Of a DNA stretch of 64,000 nucleotides, positions 45,630 through 54,679 are shown piece by piece. The number at the start of each line of letters is the position of its first letter. The stretch's first letter is position 1. The notes under the pieces were generated by a model that made no database searches, was not told the origin of the DNA, and worked only from the letters and a program-made list of their open reading frames with translations. The stretch is from CAXBCP01 sp047638395. GTDB lineage: Bacteria; Pseudomonadota; Alphaproteobacteria; MPNO01; UBA830. The stretch is taken from assembly GCA_047638395.1 (NCBI GenBank), contig JBLIMV010000008.1, positions 62,001 to 126,000 on the forward strand, given 5' to 3'. The position numbers were made by a program, and so were the translations under genes.

Positions 45630-46964
45630 TCAGTCTTCCGGTTCTCGATCGACCTTCTCGACATCTCCGGCGTCGTTTAGCTGAAAACCGCCCGATGATC
45701 GCAAATGCAGATCGCGCTGCGGATAGGGGATTTCGATACCATGCTCCGCAAACCGGTCCCAGATACCCAGTAACAACTCGCTGGTGACGTTTGCACGCCC
45801 GTTCATCGGGTCGCTGATCCAGAACCGGACTTCCAGGTCGACGGAACTGTCGCCGAAATCGCTCAGCAGGCAGGCAGGCTTCGGGTCTTTCAGAATTCGG
45901 TCAGTATTCGCTGCCGCGTCGAGACAAAGCTCGATCGCTTTGTGAATATCGGATTTGTAATGAACGCCGACCGTCTTCCTCAGTCGCAGAAATTCGTTAC
46001 TAAACGACCAGTTTTCAACACGCGTCGTAATGAATTCCTCATTCGGGATGAGATGTTCAACACCATCCCGCGTGATGACCGACGCGTAACGCGCACCAAG
46101 GGAATCTATCCGCCCGTAATACCCGGCAACGGCGATCGTATCGCCGGGCTTCACCGACCGGTCGAGCAGCAGGATGATCCCGCTGACGAAGTTCGACACG
46201 ACTTTTTGCAGGCCAAATCCCAGACCGACACCGACGGCGCCGGAAAACACGGCAAGGGCGGTAAGATCGATACCGACCGAATTTATGGCGACCAGAATGG
46301 CGACCGTTATAAAAACGATCTTGATCAGCTTGCCGATCAACACCTGCACTGACGGGGTCAGGTTCGGCAGGTTCTGCACCCTTTGTTCAAGCAGCCGCGA
46401 CGTGATGGTCGCGACCCAAAGCAGCAGGATCAACGTCGCCACGCCCTTCATAACGATCAGTGCCGAAACCCGAATACCACCAATGGTGACCGAAGCTGTG
46501 TCCAGCAGATCGATAGACGGCTCCAGCAGATCGACGATACTGAGTGCCGCAACGACCCAGGCCGCACAGGCGAACAAACCTGCCCAGACCGGATCCCGGA
46601 TAAGCTGGGAGGCAATGCGGATCACCACCCATGCCGTCAACAGACTGACCGTTATATCGAGAAGGCCGTCCGACCAGTCCATAGCATCGGCAAGAACCAG
46701 GACCAGCACCTGCAAAACCAGCCAGATAATCGGCAGGGACAACTCGCCCGCCTGACGGGCGACGGCATCACGCCAGCGATCGGGCAGCCAGTCGAATATT
46801 TTGCGGTAAAATCGCCTTGCCGGCTTGGCAAGACACAGCGCGATGAAGAAGGCGACGGCTATGCAGCCGGCCTGGATTCCGGTGCTTATCGTCAGCAGAT
46901 CGGATTCAGCCCACTTTTGCAGATCGGCAATCCAGATCTGAACTGTCGCCATCGATAGATCCAT
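45630..46964 (-). CDS. Mechanosensitive ion channel family protein (MscS)
   Basis: A 444-residue inner-membrane protein with several N-terminal membrane helices and a C-terminal MscS core (about 250-430): the pore helix ALAVFSGAVGVGLGFGLQKVVSNF, then GIILLLDRSVKPGDTI and the beta domain VEHLIPNEEFITTRVENWS. The start is ATG at 46964, with a GTG two codons before it. MscS channels release solutes on hypo-osmotic shock. It converges with the thiolase gene. Confidence 0.92.
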   Translation of the reverse strand: MDLSMATVQIWIADLQKWAESDLLTISTGIQAGCIAVAFFIALCLAKPARRFYRKIFDWLPDRWRDAVARQAGELSLPIIWLVLQVLVLVLADAMDWSDGLLDITVSLLTAWVVIRIASQLIRDPVWAGLFACAAWVVAALSIVDLLEPSIDLLDTASVTIGGIRVSALIVMKGVATLILLLWVATITSRLLEQRVQNLPNLTPSVQVLIGKLIKIVFITVAILVAINSVGIDLTALAVFSGAVGVGLGFGLQKVVSNFVSGIILLLDRSVKPGDTIAVAGYYGRIDSLGARYASVITRDGVEHLIPNEEFITTRVENWSFSNEFLRLRKTVGVHYKSDIHKAIELCLDAAANTDRILKDPKPACLLSDFGDSSVDLEVRFWISDPMNGRANVTSELLLGIWDRFAEHGIEIPYPQRDLHLRSSGGFQLNDAGDVEKVDREPED

Positions 46965-47165
46965 CGGCACCTACACTCTTCACCAGAGAGGGAGCTTACG
47001 GGGAATCGGTTCCTATGTCAGGGCGACGGATCAGATCATCCCCGTTCACGCCGCCCCACAGGCGGCCCCGACCGCTCACGGTTTCGTCAATTGCGTTGGG
47101 CGCGTGGCCTGCCATATGTGACCTTGCTCCGGACGGAGCGAGACTTCGGACCAGAAAGATCGGAC

Positions 47166-48536
47166 ATGTCATATACGCTCGCCGCGGCCCTCGGGCTGGT
47201 CGCAATCGGCTCCATCTGGTTTTCGCCGCGTGCGCAAGATACCGCCGGTTTCTTCCGCGGCACTTCACGCTCCGGTGCCGCCCCCGGTCTCCTGACGCTC
47301 GTCTTTTCGCAGGTAACGACCTGGGTTTTTGCGCGTTCGCTGATGAACGCCGCCATTCTCGGCTATTTCTATGGCGCTGCCGGAACAATTGCCTACTCGG
47401 CGTACTACCTTTCCTTTCTGACCGGCGCATGGATCATCGATGCGATCCGCTTCAAACACGCCTTCGAATCCGTGCAGTCCTTTCTGGACGACCGCTACGG
47501 TCAAACCGGTGTCTGGTGTTACAACGCGCTCGTCGCGGTGCGGCTGCTGTCGGAGGTATTCGCCAACCTGCTCGTCATCGGGATTATCTTCGGGGCCGCG
47601 GGTTCAACCGCCTATATCGCGTCCATCGTCGTCCTCGCCCTCGTCACCCTCGGGTATTCGGTTCTTGGTGGGCTCCGCGCCTCACTCCGGACCGATGTGT
47701 TCCAGATGAGCGTGCTGGTCGCCGTCCTTATCGCGCTGGTCATCCAGACAGGCATTGTCAGCGGCTATGACATCCCTGCCCTTGCGGTCAGCAGCCCGGA
47801 TATGGGCGGCCCCGGCTGGGTTCTGTTGTGCGTCGCGCTGTTCCAGGTCTGGAGCTACCCGCTGCATGATCCGGTGATGATGGATCGTGGCTTTCTCGCC
47901 GACCGGGAAACCACGCGGAAAAGTTTCTATCACGCCGCCTGGCTTGGGATTATCTGCATCCTCGCCTTCGGTTTCATCGGGGTTCATGCGGGCCTGTCGA
48001 AAGAGGCCGGCGAGACCATGGTGGTGACGCTGGAACGGCTTCTTGGCCCCGAAACGATGCTGTTGTTCAACTTCGCGATCATTATCTCCGCCGTCTCCAC
48101 CCTGGACTCGACTCTCGCATCGTCGGCGAAGCTCGCAATCATCGACATGAAGGCCGGGCGCGAAACGCTCGCTAACGGCCGCATCGCCATGTTGTTGTTT
48201 ATGCTGGGCGGACTGGTCTTTGTGTTTGCCGGATCGACGGACCTGTTCAGCGCCGTTGCCGTCAGCGGAACGGCATCGATGTTTCTGGCGCCCGTGATCT
48301 TTTTCTCGATATGGGGATCGGCGCGCCCACCGCTGTGGAGTTTCCTCACGGCCTTCGCGGCGGCGATGGTTGGCGCTGCGCTCTATTTCCTGGAGGCCGG
48401 TGGGACCGTCTCGGTGATCGAGCCGCTCACGGGTGTGGCCCACAAATATTCGAAACTTCTGATCATCTGCATCGCGGTCATGACGACAGGCTGCGGCGCA
48501 TTCTGGATAGGTATTCTCGCGGGCCGGAAACGCTGA
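47166..48536 (+). CDS. Sodium:solute symporter-like transporter
   Basis: A 456-residue membrane protein with about 12 to 13 membrane helices and family features of the sodium:solute symporters: FSQVTTWVFARSLMNAA near the start, GGLRASLRTDVFQMSVLV near 175, FQVWSYPLHDPVMMDRGF near 235 and ISAVSTLDSTLASSAKLAI near 315. Substrate is unknown. Start at 47166 gives a hydrophobic first helix. The 201 bases before it show no clear regulatory structure. Confidence 0.87.
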   Translation: MSYTLAAALGLVAIGSIWFSPRAQDTAGFFRGTSRSGAAPGLLTLVFSQVTTWVFARSLMNAAILGYFYGAAGTIAYSAYYLSFLTGAWIIDAIRFKHAFESVQSFLDDRYGQTGVWCYNALVAVRLLSEVFANLLVIGIIFGAAGSTAYIASIVVLALVTLGYSVLGGLRASLRTDVFQMSVLVAVLIALVIQTGIVSGYDIPALAVSSPDMGGPGWVLLCVALFQVWSYPLHDPVMMDRGFLADRETTRKSFYHAAWLGIICILAFGFIGVHAGLSKEAGETMVVTLERLLGPETMLLFNFAIIISAVSTLDSTLASSAKLAIIDMKAGRETLANGRIAMLLFMLGGLVFVFAGSTDLFSAVAVSGTASMFLAPVIFFSIWGSARPPLWSFLTAFAAAMVGAALYFLEAGGTVSVIEPLTGVAHKYSKLLIICIAVMTTGCGAFWIGILAGRKR

Positions 48537-48539
48537 GAA

Positions 48540-48992
48540 TTAATCGGCGGACCTCAGCAGGATAAAGAACGGGCCCTCGACCTCCCAAACCGTGTCACCA
48601 TCCGAATCGACGCCCCACATGCGGAAACGGACAAGCCCGCGATCTGGTTTGGATTTCGACACCCGTTTTTCAAGCACCTTCGCCCGGGGAATAATCGGGT
48701 CGCCCGCTCGAACCGGCTTTGACCACCTGAATACGTCAAACCCCGGGGACGCCAGTCCCGCCGTATCCTTCATAACAGCCGCAAGGAACGGTGCGACGCA
48801 GTTGAGCGCCGTCTGCCAGCCACTGGCAATGACCACGCCATGCGGCCCTTCAGCCGCTGCCACCGGGTCGGTATGCATCGGTTGCGCGTCATATTGCTTT
48901 GCAAAATCGGTAACGGTTACTTCATCCAGCGCCCAGGGATCGAAGGACCATTCCTCGCCGACGGTAAAATCTTCAAAATAGCGCGATGGCAT
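48540..48992 (-). CDS. MaoC-like dehydratase
   Basis: A 150-residue hot-dog-fold protein. MaoC features: YFEDFTVGEEW at the start, then VTDFAKQYDAQPMHTDPVAA with the catalytic Asp and His near 43-45, HGVVIASGWQTA and GDPIIPRAKVLEKRVSKSKPDRG near 95. The start at 48992 has CAGGTG before it. These proteins hydrate 2-enoyl-CoA. Convergent with the symporter gene; divergent from the crotonase genes. Confidence 0.93.
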   Translation of the reverse strand: MPSRYFEDFTVGEEWSFDPWALDEVTVTDFAKQYDAQPMHTDPVAAAEGPHGVVIASGWQTALNCVAPFLAAVMKDTAGLASPGFDVFRWSKPVRAGDPIIPRAKVLEKRVSKSKPDRGLVRFRMWGVDSDGDTVWEVEGPFFILLRSAD

Positions 48993-49138
48993 GACATTCA
49001 CCTGTTCTGCATAGAGTCAGTGGGAAGAATATCCTACCCTGACCACCGCACTGCAACCCGAATATTGCGGCGCACAACTTCTCTTGACGGACGCGCCGAA
49101 GCCGATAGATTTGCGGGATGACAGCCTCGTAGGAAATC

Positions 49139-50200
49139 ATGACAAATTCATCCGAAATACAGTTTTCGGTCGACGGTTCCGTTGGCCGGATGCACCTCAC
49201 GAAAGAAAAATCCCTCAACTCGCTGACCCAGGCCATGTGCCTTGGTATGCATGAACATCTGACGAAGTGGGCGGCCGACGATACCATTCACGCGGTTGTC
49301 GTCACCGCCGAGGGCCAGCGTGCCTTCTGCGCCGGGGGAGACGTTATTCAGGTCTGCACCGCCGGGCAGAACGACCCGGTCGCGGCCCGTGAGTTCTTTC
49401 ACGTTGAATACGCGATGGACCTGGCGATAGCCGATTTCCCGAAACCCTATATCTGCCTGATCGACGGGATCGTCATGGGCGGCGGTGTCGGCATTTCGGT
49501 CAATGGCCGATATCGCGTCATGAGCGAACACATCATGGCCGCCATGCCGGAAACGGGAATCGGGTTGCTGCCGGATGTCGGGGCAACGTCCTTCCTGAAC
49601 AAGTGCCCGGGACGCATCGGGCTCTATCTCGGCCTCACCGGTGCCCGTCTCGATGCCGCCGATGCGCTTTATGCGGGGTTTGCGACCCATCTGGTAAGCC
49701 GAGAAAAACAGCCGGCCCTGCTTGATGCACTGATCGCAGCGGATTACGGCGATGATGATTTTGCGGCCGTCGACGCCCTGCTCGCCAGTTTCAGCAACGA
49801 GCCGGGCGCATCGAAGCTGCAAGACCGTCACGCGGATATCGATCGGCTTTTCGCGGATAACGATGTAGAGGCGATCGTTGCGGCGCTCGAAGCAGAGGGC
49901 TCAGAGCTCGCCAACGAAGCGCTCGCAGCATTCGCTCATATGTCACCGACAAGCCTGAAGCTCGCGGCAAAACAGATCACGGATAACCCCGGGATATCAG
50001 TGAAAGACGCGCTCATCCTCGAACACCGGCTCGTCAGCCAGGTTTTATTGCGCCACGAATTCTATGAGGGAATTCGCGCCGCCCTTATCGACAAGGACCG
50101 GAGCCCCAAATGGCAACCCGCGACACTCGCGGAAGTGACTCCGGAATACATCGACGCACATTTTGAAAATCTCGGAGACGGCGAACTCGTCCTCGACTGA
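49139..50200 (+). CDS. Enoyl-CoA hydratase/isomerase, 3-hydroxyisobutyryl-CoA hydrolase-like
   Basis: A 353-residue crotonase-fold protein, of the longer HIBCH type. It has FCAGGDVIQV near 65 for CoA binding, GIVMGGGVGISVNGRYRVMSE near 115 and the MPETGIGLLPDVGATSFL segment near 140 with the likely catalytic Glu, and the C-terminal DRSPKWQP motif. HIBCH enzymes hydrolyse 3-hydroxyisobutyryl-CoA in valine breakdown. It precedes the short crotonase by 33 bases. Confidence 0.87.
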   Translation: MTNSSEIQFSVDGSVGRMHLTKEKSLNSLTQAMCLGMHEHLTKWAADDTIHAVVVTAEGQRAFCAGGDVIQVCTAGQNDPVAAREFFHVEYAMDLAIADFPKPYICLIDGIVMGGGVGISVNGRYRVMSEHIMAAMPETGIGLLPDVGATSFLNKCPGRIGLYLGLTGARLDAADALYAGFATHLVSREKQPALLDALIAADYGDDDFAAVDALLASFSNEPGASKLQDRHADIDRLFADNDVEAIVAALEAEGSELANEALAAFAHMSPTSLKLAAKQITDNPGISVKDALILEHRLVSQVLLRHEFYEGIRAALIDKDRSPKWQPATLAEVTPEYIDAHFENLGDGELVLD

Positions 50201-50233
50201 ATATTCACGCACATCGCCAACAGGAGAACTTCC

Positions 50234-51010
50234 ATGGCCTATGAAAACATACTCGTTGAAACCCGGGGCCATGTCGGCCTGATCACGCTTAACCGCCCGA
50301 AGGCGCTCAATGCCCTTTCGTCGCCGCTGATGGCAGAACTGACGGACGCGCTGGACGGCTTCGAAGCCGACAACAACATCCGCGCCATGGTCCTTACCGG
50401 TTCGGAAAAGGCGTTCGCCGCCGGCGCCGACATCAAGGAAATGCAGGAAAAGACCTGGTCCGAAGCCTACATGGAAGACTTCATCACTGCAGGTTGGGAA
50501 CGCCTGACCCGGTGCCGCAAGCCGGTGATCGCCGCAGTCGCGGGCTTCGCCCTCGGTGGCGGTTGCGAGGTCGCGATGATGTGCGACTTCATCATTGCCG
50601 CCGACAACGCCAAGTTCGGCCAGCCCGAAGTAAATCTCGGCATCCCGCCGGGCGCTGGCGGAACCCAGCGGCTGACCCGCTTCGTCGGCAAGTCCAAGGC
50701 GATGGAAATGTGCCTGACGGGCCGCTTCATGGATGCCGAAGAAGCCGAGCGCGCGGGTCTTGTATCGCGCATCGTGCCCGCGGCCGACCTGATCGAGGAC
50801 GCCATCAAAACGGCGGACAGCATCGCGTCGAAGTCGATGGCCGCCAACATGATCATCAAGGAATCGGTGAACCGCGCCTACGAGACCACGCTGTCTGAAG
50901 GCGTGCGGTTCGAGCGGCGTATGTTCCATTCCTGCTTCGGTTCCCAGCATCAGAAAGAAGGCATGGCTGCCTTCGCCGAGAAGCGGAAGCCCGAATTCGA
51001 TAACGGCTAA
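50234..51010 (+). CDS. Enoyl-CoA hydratase (crotonase)
   Basis: A 258-residue crotonase, the typical size. CoA-binding AGADIKEM at 66-73; catalytic glutamates in GGGCEVAMMCD near 113 and KFGQPEVNLGIPPGAGGTQRL near 133. It hydrates trans-2-enoyl-CoA in fatty acid or phenylacetate-type degradation. AGGAGA precedes the ATG. It is the second gene of a two-gene unit and is followed by a terminator. Confidence 0.95.
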   Translation: MAYENILVETRGHVGLITLNRPKALNALSSPLMAELTDALDGFEADNNIRAMVLTGSEKAFAAGADIKEMQEKTWSEAYMEDFITAGWERLTRCRKPVIAAVAGFALGGGCEVAMMCDFIIAADNAKFGQPEVNLGIPPGAGGTQRLTRFVGKSKAMEMCLTGRFMDAEEAERAGLVSRIVPAADLIEDAIKTADSIASKSMAANMIIKESVNRAYETTLSEGVRFERRMFHSCFGSQHQKEGMAAFAEKRKPEFDNG

Positions 51011-51033
51011 GCAAAGCAGCCTTCAATTGATCA

Positions 51034-51061
51034 GGCCCCGGTTTCCGGGGCCTTTTCTTTT
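51034..51061 (+). terminator. Intrinsic terminator after the crotonase genes
   Basis: GGCCCCGG (51034-51041), loop TTT, CCGGGGCC (51045-51052), then TTTTCTTTT. Confidence 0.9.
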
Positions 51062-51108
51062 GCGCGGCTGTTTGGGGTAGAATTATCCCGAAGAAATGGG
51101 ACAACGCC

Positions 51109-52089
51109 ATGAAAACGGTCGCCTACGCCGCCTCGGTCGGTCATTCGGTATGGTTTTCGCACGACACAGGGGAAACCTGGAACCGGGCGCATACCAATAC
51201 CGGCGGCATCTATAACGAATCCCGCTGCTGGTGCGTCTCCACCCATGCAGACCGTCCCGGCGAAGTTCTCGCGGGGACCGATATTGGCGTCTATCGCTGG
51301 GACCCGGCGGCAGAGCGTTGGAATTATGTGCCATCGCCAATGGACGGGATGCATATTCTGCAGATTGGCCAGCACCCGCACGATCCAAATTTTATTGTCG
51401 CAGGAACACGGCCCGCCGCGATCTTCATTTCGGAGGACGGCGGCACGACATGGTTCAAGGCGCCACTCAGCAACGCGTCCGAGTGCGAATTTATCAACAC
51501 ACCGCGGATCACCTCGATCCAGTTCGACCCGGTGGACCGGGACACGCTCTGGGCGACGATCGAGATCGACGCGATCTGGCGGTCGCGGGACCGCGGGCAT
51601 ACCTGGCAACGCCTCGCCGACGGGCTGCGCACCGACGACACCCACAACCTGATAATCTTCGACGACCTCGGCAAACGCCGCATCCTGTGCTCCACCGAGC
51701 TTGGGCTTCACCGGTCGGACGATGACGGCGACACGTGGAATTTCGTCGAGGTTCCACAGGCCCCCTGGCCCTATTTCCGCTCCATGGTCCGCCGCCCGGA
51801 TACCTCCGGTGTGATGTTTCTGTCGGTCGGTGACCGGCCATCCGGCGAAACCGGCCTGCTGCTGCGCAGCCGCGACTGGGGAGAAACCTGGGAAGATGCA
51901 GGCCTGCCGACACCGGTAAATTCCACCATCTGGTGGATCGGCACCAACCCCGCCGATCCGATGCTGCTTTTCTGCTGCACGATTATGGGTCAGATTTTCA
52001 GGTCGACCGATGGCGGTGAGACCTGGACGAAGATAAAACGGGAACTGGGCGAACTGCGGATGATCACCTGGGCGCCCGCCCCGGCATAA
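51109..52089 (+). CDS. Asp-box (BNR/sialidase-type) beta-propeller protein
   Basis: A 326-residue protein with six Asp-box motifs of the S-x-D-x-G-x-T-W type: SHDTGETWN, SEDGGTTWF, SRDRGHTWQ, SDDDGDTWN, SRDWGETWE and STDGGETWT. Thus it is a six-bladed propeller without a signal peptide, so it stays in the cytosol. Sialidases, photosystem II assembly factors and other proteins share the fold, and no catalytic residues can be named. It is followed by isochorismatase, GalD-like and RraA-like genes on the same strand. Confidence 0.85.
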   Translation: MKTVAYAASVGHSVWFSHDTGETWNRAHTNTGGIYNESRCWCVSTHADRPGEVLAGTDIGVYRWDPAAERWNYVPSPMDGMHILQIGQHPHDPNFIVAGTRPAAIFISEDGGTTWFKAPLSNASECEFINTPRITSIQFDPVDRDTLWATIEIDAIWRSRDRGHTWQRLADGLRTDDTHNLIIFDDLGKRRILCSTELGLHRSDDDGDTWNFVEVPQAPWPYFRSMVRRPDTSGVMFLSVGDRPSGETGLLLRSRDWGETWEDAGLPTPVNSTIWWIGTNPADPMLLFCCTIMGQIFRSTDGGETWTKIKRELGELRMITWAPAPA

Positions 52090-52165
52090 ACCGTAACGCC
52101 AGTTGGCAAAAAGACGGGCGGTGCGATAGCCTCCCCAACATATTTCGACAGACAAGGAGCACACC

Positions 52166-52864
52166 ATGAGCAGTTTCCAGATGCCACAGCACGTTATCGA
52201 CCGCGTGATGGAAAAGCGCGGACGGCTCAACGTCTTCGACAACCTCGATCCGACAAAAACGGCTTTTCTTGTCGTTGATATGCAGAATTTCTTCGTGAAC
52301 GGTGTCCAGCCCTGTCTCGATGTCATGCCGAACATCAACCGCCTGGCCGAAGCCGTCCGACAATCCGGCGGGCTCGTCGTCTGGGTGGTCCTCACAGTGG
52401 CCGAAACAGAAGATGGCCCCAGCCTGTGGCCGATCTATCACGATAATTTTTTCACCGAAGACAAGATGAAGGCCCACAAAAAGGGACTCACCCGTGGCAC
52501 CAAGGGCCATGCGATCCACAAGGATATGGACGTGCGGGACGAGGACATGATTTCGGAGAAAACCCGCTTTAGCGCCCTTGTGCAGGGAGCCTCCGATCTG
52601 CACGAACAGCTGCAGACGCGCGGCATCGAAAATGTGCTGGTCGGCGGCACACTGACCAATATGTGCTGCGAATCCACGGCCCGCGACGCGATGATGATCG
52701 GCTACCGCGCGGTCATGGTCGAAGACTGCAACGCATCGCGCAACGAGGAGGACCATGCGGCGGGGCTGACATCGGTCTACCAGAGCTTCAGCGACGTGCG
52801 CTCGACAGATGACGTGATCGAAAACGTCCTTGGCATCAAAAGCGCAGCAACGGCGGCGGAATAA
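52166..52864 (+). CDS. Isochorismatase family cysteine hydrolase
   Basis: A 232-residue hydrolase. Catalytic triad: Asp in LVVDMQNFF near 34, Lys in SEKTRFSAL near 132, Cys in TLTNMCCES near 169. AAGGAG precedes the ATG. The family cleaves amide or ether bonds (maleamate, ureidoacrylate, isochorismate and others). It is followed by the GalD-like gene by 7 bases and so is in one transcript with it. It is a separate branch from the enzyme at 33536. Confidence 0.9.
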   Translation: MSSFQMPQHVIDRVMEKRGRLNVFDNLDPTKTAFLVVDMQNFFVNGVQPCLDVMPNINRLAEAVRQSGGLVVWVVLTVAETEDGPSLWPIYHDNFFTEDKMKAHKKGLTRGTKGHAIHKDMDVRDEDMISEKTRFSALVQGASDLHEQLQTRGIENVLVGGTLTNMCCESTARDAMMIGYRAVMVEDCNASRNEEDHAAGLTSVYQSFSDVRSTDDVIENVLGIKSAATAAE

Positions 52865-52871
52865 TCGGCCG

Positions 52872-53996
52872 ATGACCAGACAGACACGTATCCCCTGCGT
52901 CATTCAGCGGGGCGGCACTTCCAAAGGCCCCTACTTTCTCGCCTCCGACCTGCCATCCGACCCTGAACTGCGGGACCGGGTGCTGCTCGCCATCATGGGC
53001 TCGCCCGATGCCCGCCAGATCGACGGGCTCGGCGGCGCCGACCCGCTGACCAGCAAGGTCGCCATTGTCAGTAAATCGACAATAGAGGGTGTCGACCTCG
53101 ACTATCTGTTCTGTCAGGTAAAGGTTGACCAGCCGTTGGTCGATGTCACGCCGAACTGCGGCAATATGCTGGCCGGTGTCGCCCCGTTTGCGCTTGAGCA
53201 CGGGCTGATAGACGCCCATGACAGCCGGACCACGGTGCGTGTGCACATGGTCAATTCATCGAACCTATGCGATGTCCATATCCAGACCCCGGGCGGCATC
53301 GTCACCTATGACGGCGATGCGCGGATAGATGGCACCCCGGGAACGTCAGCGCCGGTATTGATCGATTTTCTCGACACGGCCGGGTCCGCCTGCGGATCAC
53401 TGCTGCCGACCGGCAACGTGATCGACATCGTCGACGACATCGAGATCACCTGCATCGATAACGGCATGCCCGTGGTGCTGCTCAAAGCCGAGGATGTGGG
53501 CGCGACGGGGTATGAGACGCGCGACGAGCTGAATGCCGCCGAAGACGTCAAAAAACGCCTCGAATCCATTCGCCTGCAGATCGGCGAGGCGATGATTCTC
53601 GGCGATGTCACTGAAAAGGTCGTACCCAAGATGTGCCTCGTTTCGCCGCCGGCAAAGGGCGGCACGATCAACACAAGGTGTTTTATCCCGCACGTGTGCC
53701 ACGCCTCCATCGGCGTGCTCGCCGCGGTAACCGTCGGCACCGCCTGCGTGCTGCCGGGATCCACCGCCTACGACATCGCCGAAGTTGCGGACGGCGATCC
53801 CAAGATGATTTCCGTCGAACACCCGTCAGGTGAATTCTCCGTCGAACTTGAAACCGGCACACCGGTGAACGGCATACCCCAGATTGAGCGCGCAGCGTTG
53901 CTGCGGACGACACGGCGTCTGATGGAGGGAAATGCCCTGGTCCCCGCCGATATCTGGGACGGAAAATCCGGCCTGCTCGCCGAAGCCGCGGAGTAA
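52872..53996 (+). CDS. 4-oxalomesaconate tautomerase-like protein (GalD/PrpF family)
   Basis: A 374-residue two-domain isomerase of the PrpF fold. It starts TRIPCVIQRGGTSKGPYFLASDLP and has RQIDGLGGADPLTSKVAIVS, TPNCGNMLAGVAPFALE, EHPSGEFSVELE near 310 and the RTTRRLMEGNALVP end. These match 4-oxalomesaconate tautomerase, which converts keto and enol forms in the gallate and protocatechuate 4,5-cleavage routes. The adjacent RraA-like gene encodes the kind of aldolase acting later in that route, which supports the call. PrpF-like methylaconitate isomerases are the alternative. Confidence 0.85.
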   Translation: MTRQTRIPCVIQRGGTSKGPYFLASDLPSDPELRDRVLLAIMGSPDARQIDGLGGADPLTSKVAIVSKSTIEGVDLDYLFCQVKVDQPLVDVTPNCGNMLAGVAPFALEHGLIDAHDSRTTVRVHMVNSSNLCDVHIQTPGGIVTYDGDARIDGTPGTSAPVLIDFLDTAGSACGSLLPTGNVIDIVDDIEITCIDNGMPVVLLKAEDVGATGYETRDELNAAEDVKKRLESIRLQIGEAMILGDVTEKVVPKMCLVSPPAKGGTINTRCFIPHVCHASIGVLAAVTVGTACVLPGSTAYDIAEVADGDPKMISVEHPSGEFSVELETGTPVNGIPQIERAALLRTTRRLMEGNALVPADIWDGKSGLLAEAAE

Positions 53997-54004
53997 ACAG
54001 ACAT

Positions 54005-54667
54005 ATGAACCAGAATGATATCGTCGAGCGCCTGAAACAGCTGGATACCCCGGCGGTGTCCGATGCGCTCGACCGGCTGGAATTACCCGGACGCGTCACA
54101 CACCTGCGCCGCCTGACAACGGAACAGCGCATCGCCGGTCAGGTGCTGACGGTAAAACTCGGCACCGGCAAAGCGCTCAATGGGCCGCCGCGCCACCTCT
54201 GCACATCCGCCGTCGAAGCCGCCAACGCGGGAGATATTCTAGTTATCGAGCAGCGCTCCGGGATTGAAGCCGCCGGCTGGGGCGGCATCCTGTCCAATGG
54301 GGCCAAGGTCAAAGGGATCGCCGGCATTATCTGCGACGGCCCGGTCCGGGATGTGGATGAAAGCCGGGATCTGGACTTTCCCGTTTTCGCTGAACATGCA
54401 GTCCCGACCACAGCGCGGGGGCGCATTGTCGAAGAAGCATTCAACGAGGCGGTCGCCGTCGGCGACGCAACCGTGATGCCGGGAGACTATGTGCTCGCCG
54501 ACGGGTCAGGCATTTGTTTTCTGATCGCGGAGCGGGCCGAGGAAATTCTAGAGGTCGCCGAAATGGTGGCAAAGCGCGAAGCACTGATGACGGCAGCGGT
54601 TCTAGCGGGTGAGCCCATCAGCGAAGTGATGGGCGCCGATTACGAGGACATGCTGCGGAAGGACTGA
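54005..54667 (+). CDS. RraA family protein, probable 4-carboxy-4-hydroxy-2-oxoadipate/HMG aldolase
   Basis: A 220-residue protein of the RraA/class II pyruvate aldolase family: TPAVSDALDRLELPGRV at the start, GDILVIEQRSGIEAAGWGG near 80, SNGAKVKGIAGIICDGPVRDVDE with the metal- and substrate-binding Arg and Asp near 115-123, and VMPGDYVLADGSGICFL. In gallate-type pathways this aldolase gives pyruvate and oxaloacetate. It starts 8 bases after the GalD-like gene. An RNase E inhibitor role is unlikely given the neighbour and the intact active-site motif. Confidence 0.85.
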   Translation: MNQNDIVERLKQLDTPAVSDALDRLELPGRVTHLRRLTTEQRIAGQVLTVKLGTGKALNGPPRHLCTSAVEAANAGDILVIEQRSGIEAAGWGGILSNGAKVKGIAGIICDGPVRDVDESRDLDFPVFAEHAVPTTARGRIVEEAFNEAVAVGDATVMPGDYVLADGSGICFLIAERAEEILEVAEMVAKREALMTAAVLAGEPISEVMGADYEDMLRKD

Positions 54668-54679
54668 CGCCCCGTTCAA

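Noticed and set aside
46996..47430. Minus-strand frame before the symporter gene
   Set aside because: Arg-rich shadow with no family features; the symporter gene on the plus strand explains the region.
54005..54667. RNase E inhibitor RraA
   Set aside because: The neighbour is a GalD-like tautomerase and the aldolase active-site motif is intact, so an aldolase is more likely.
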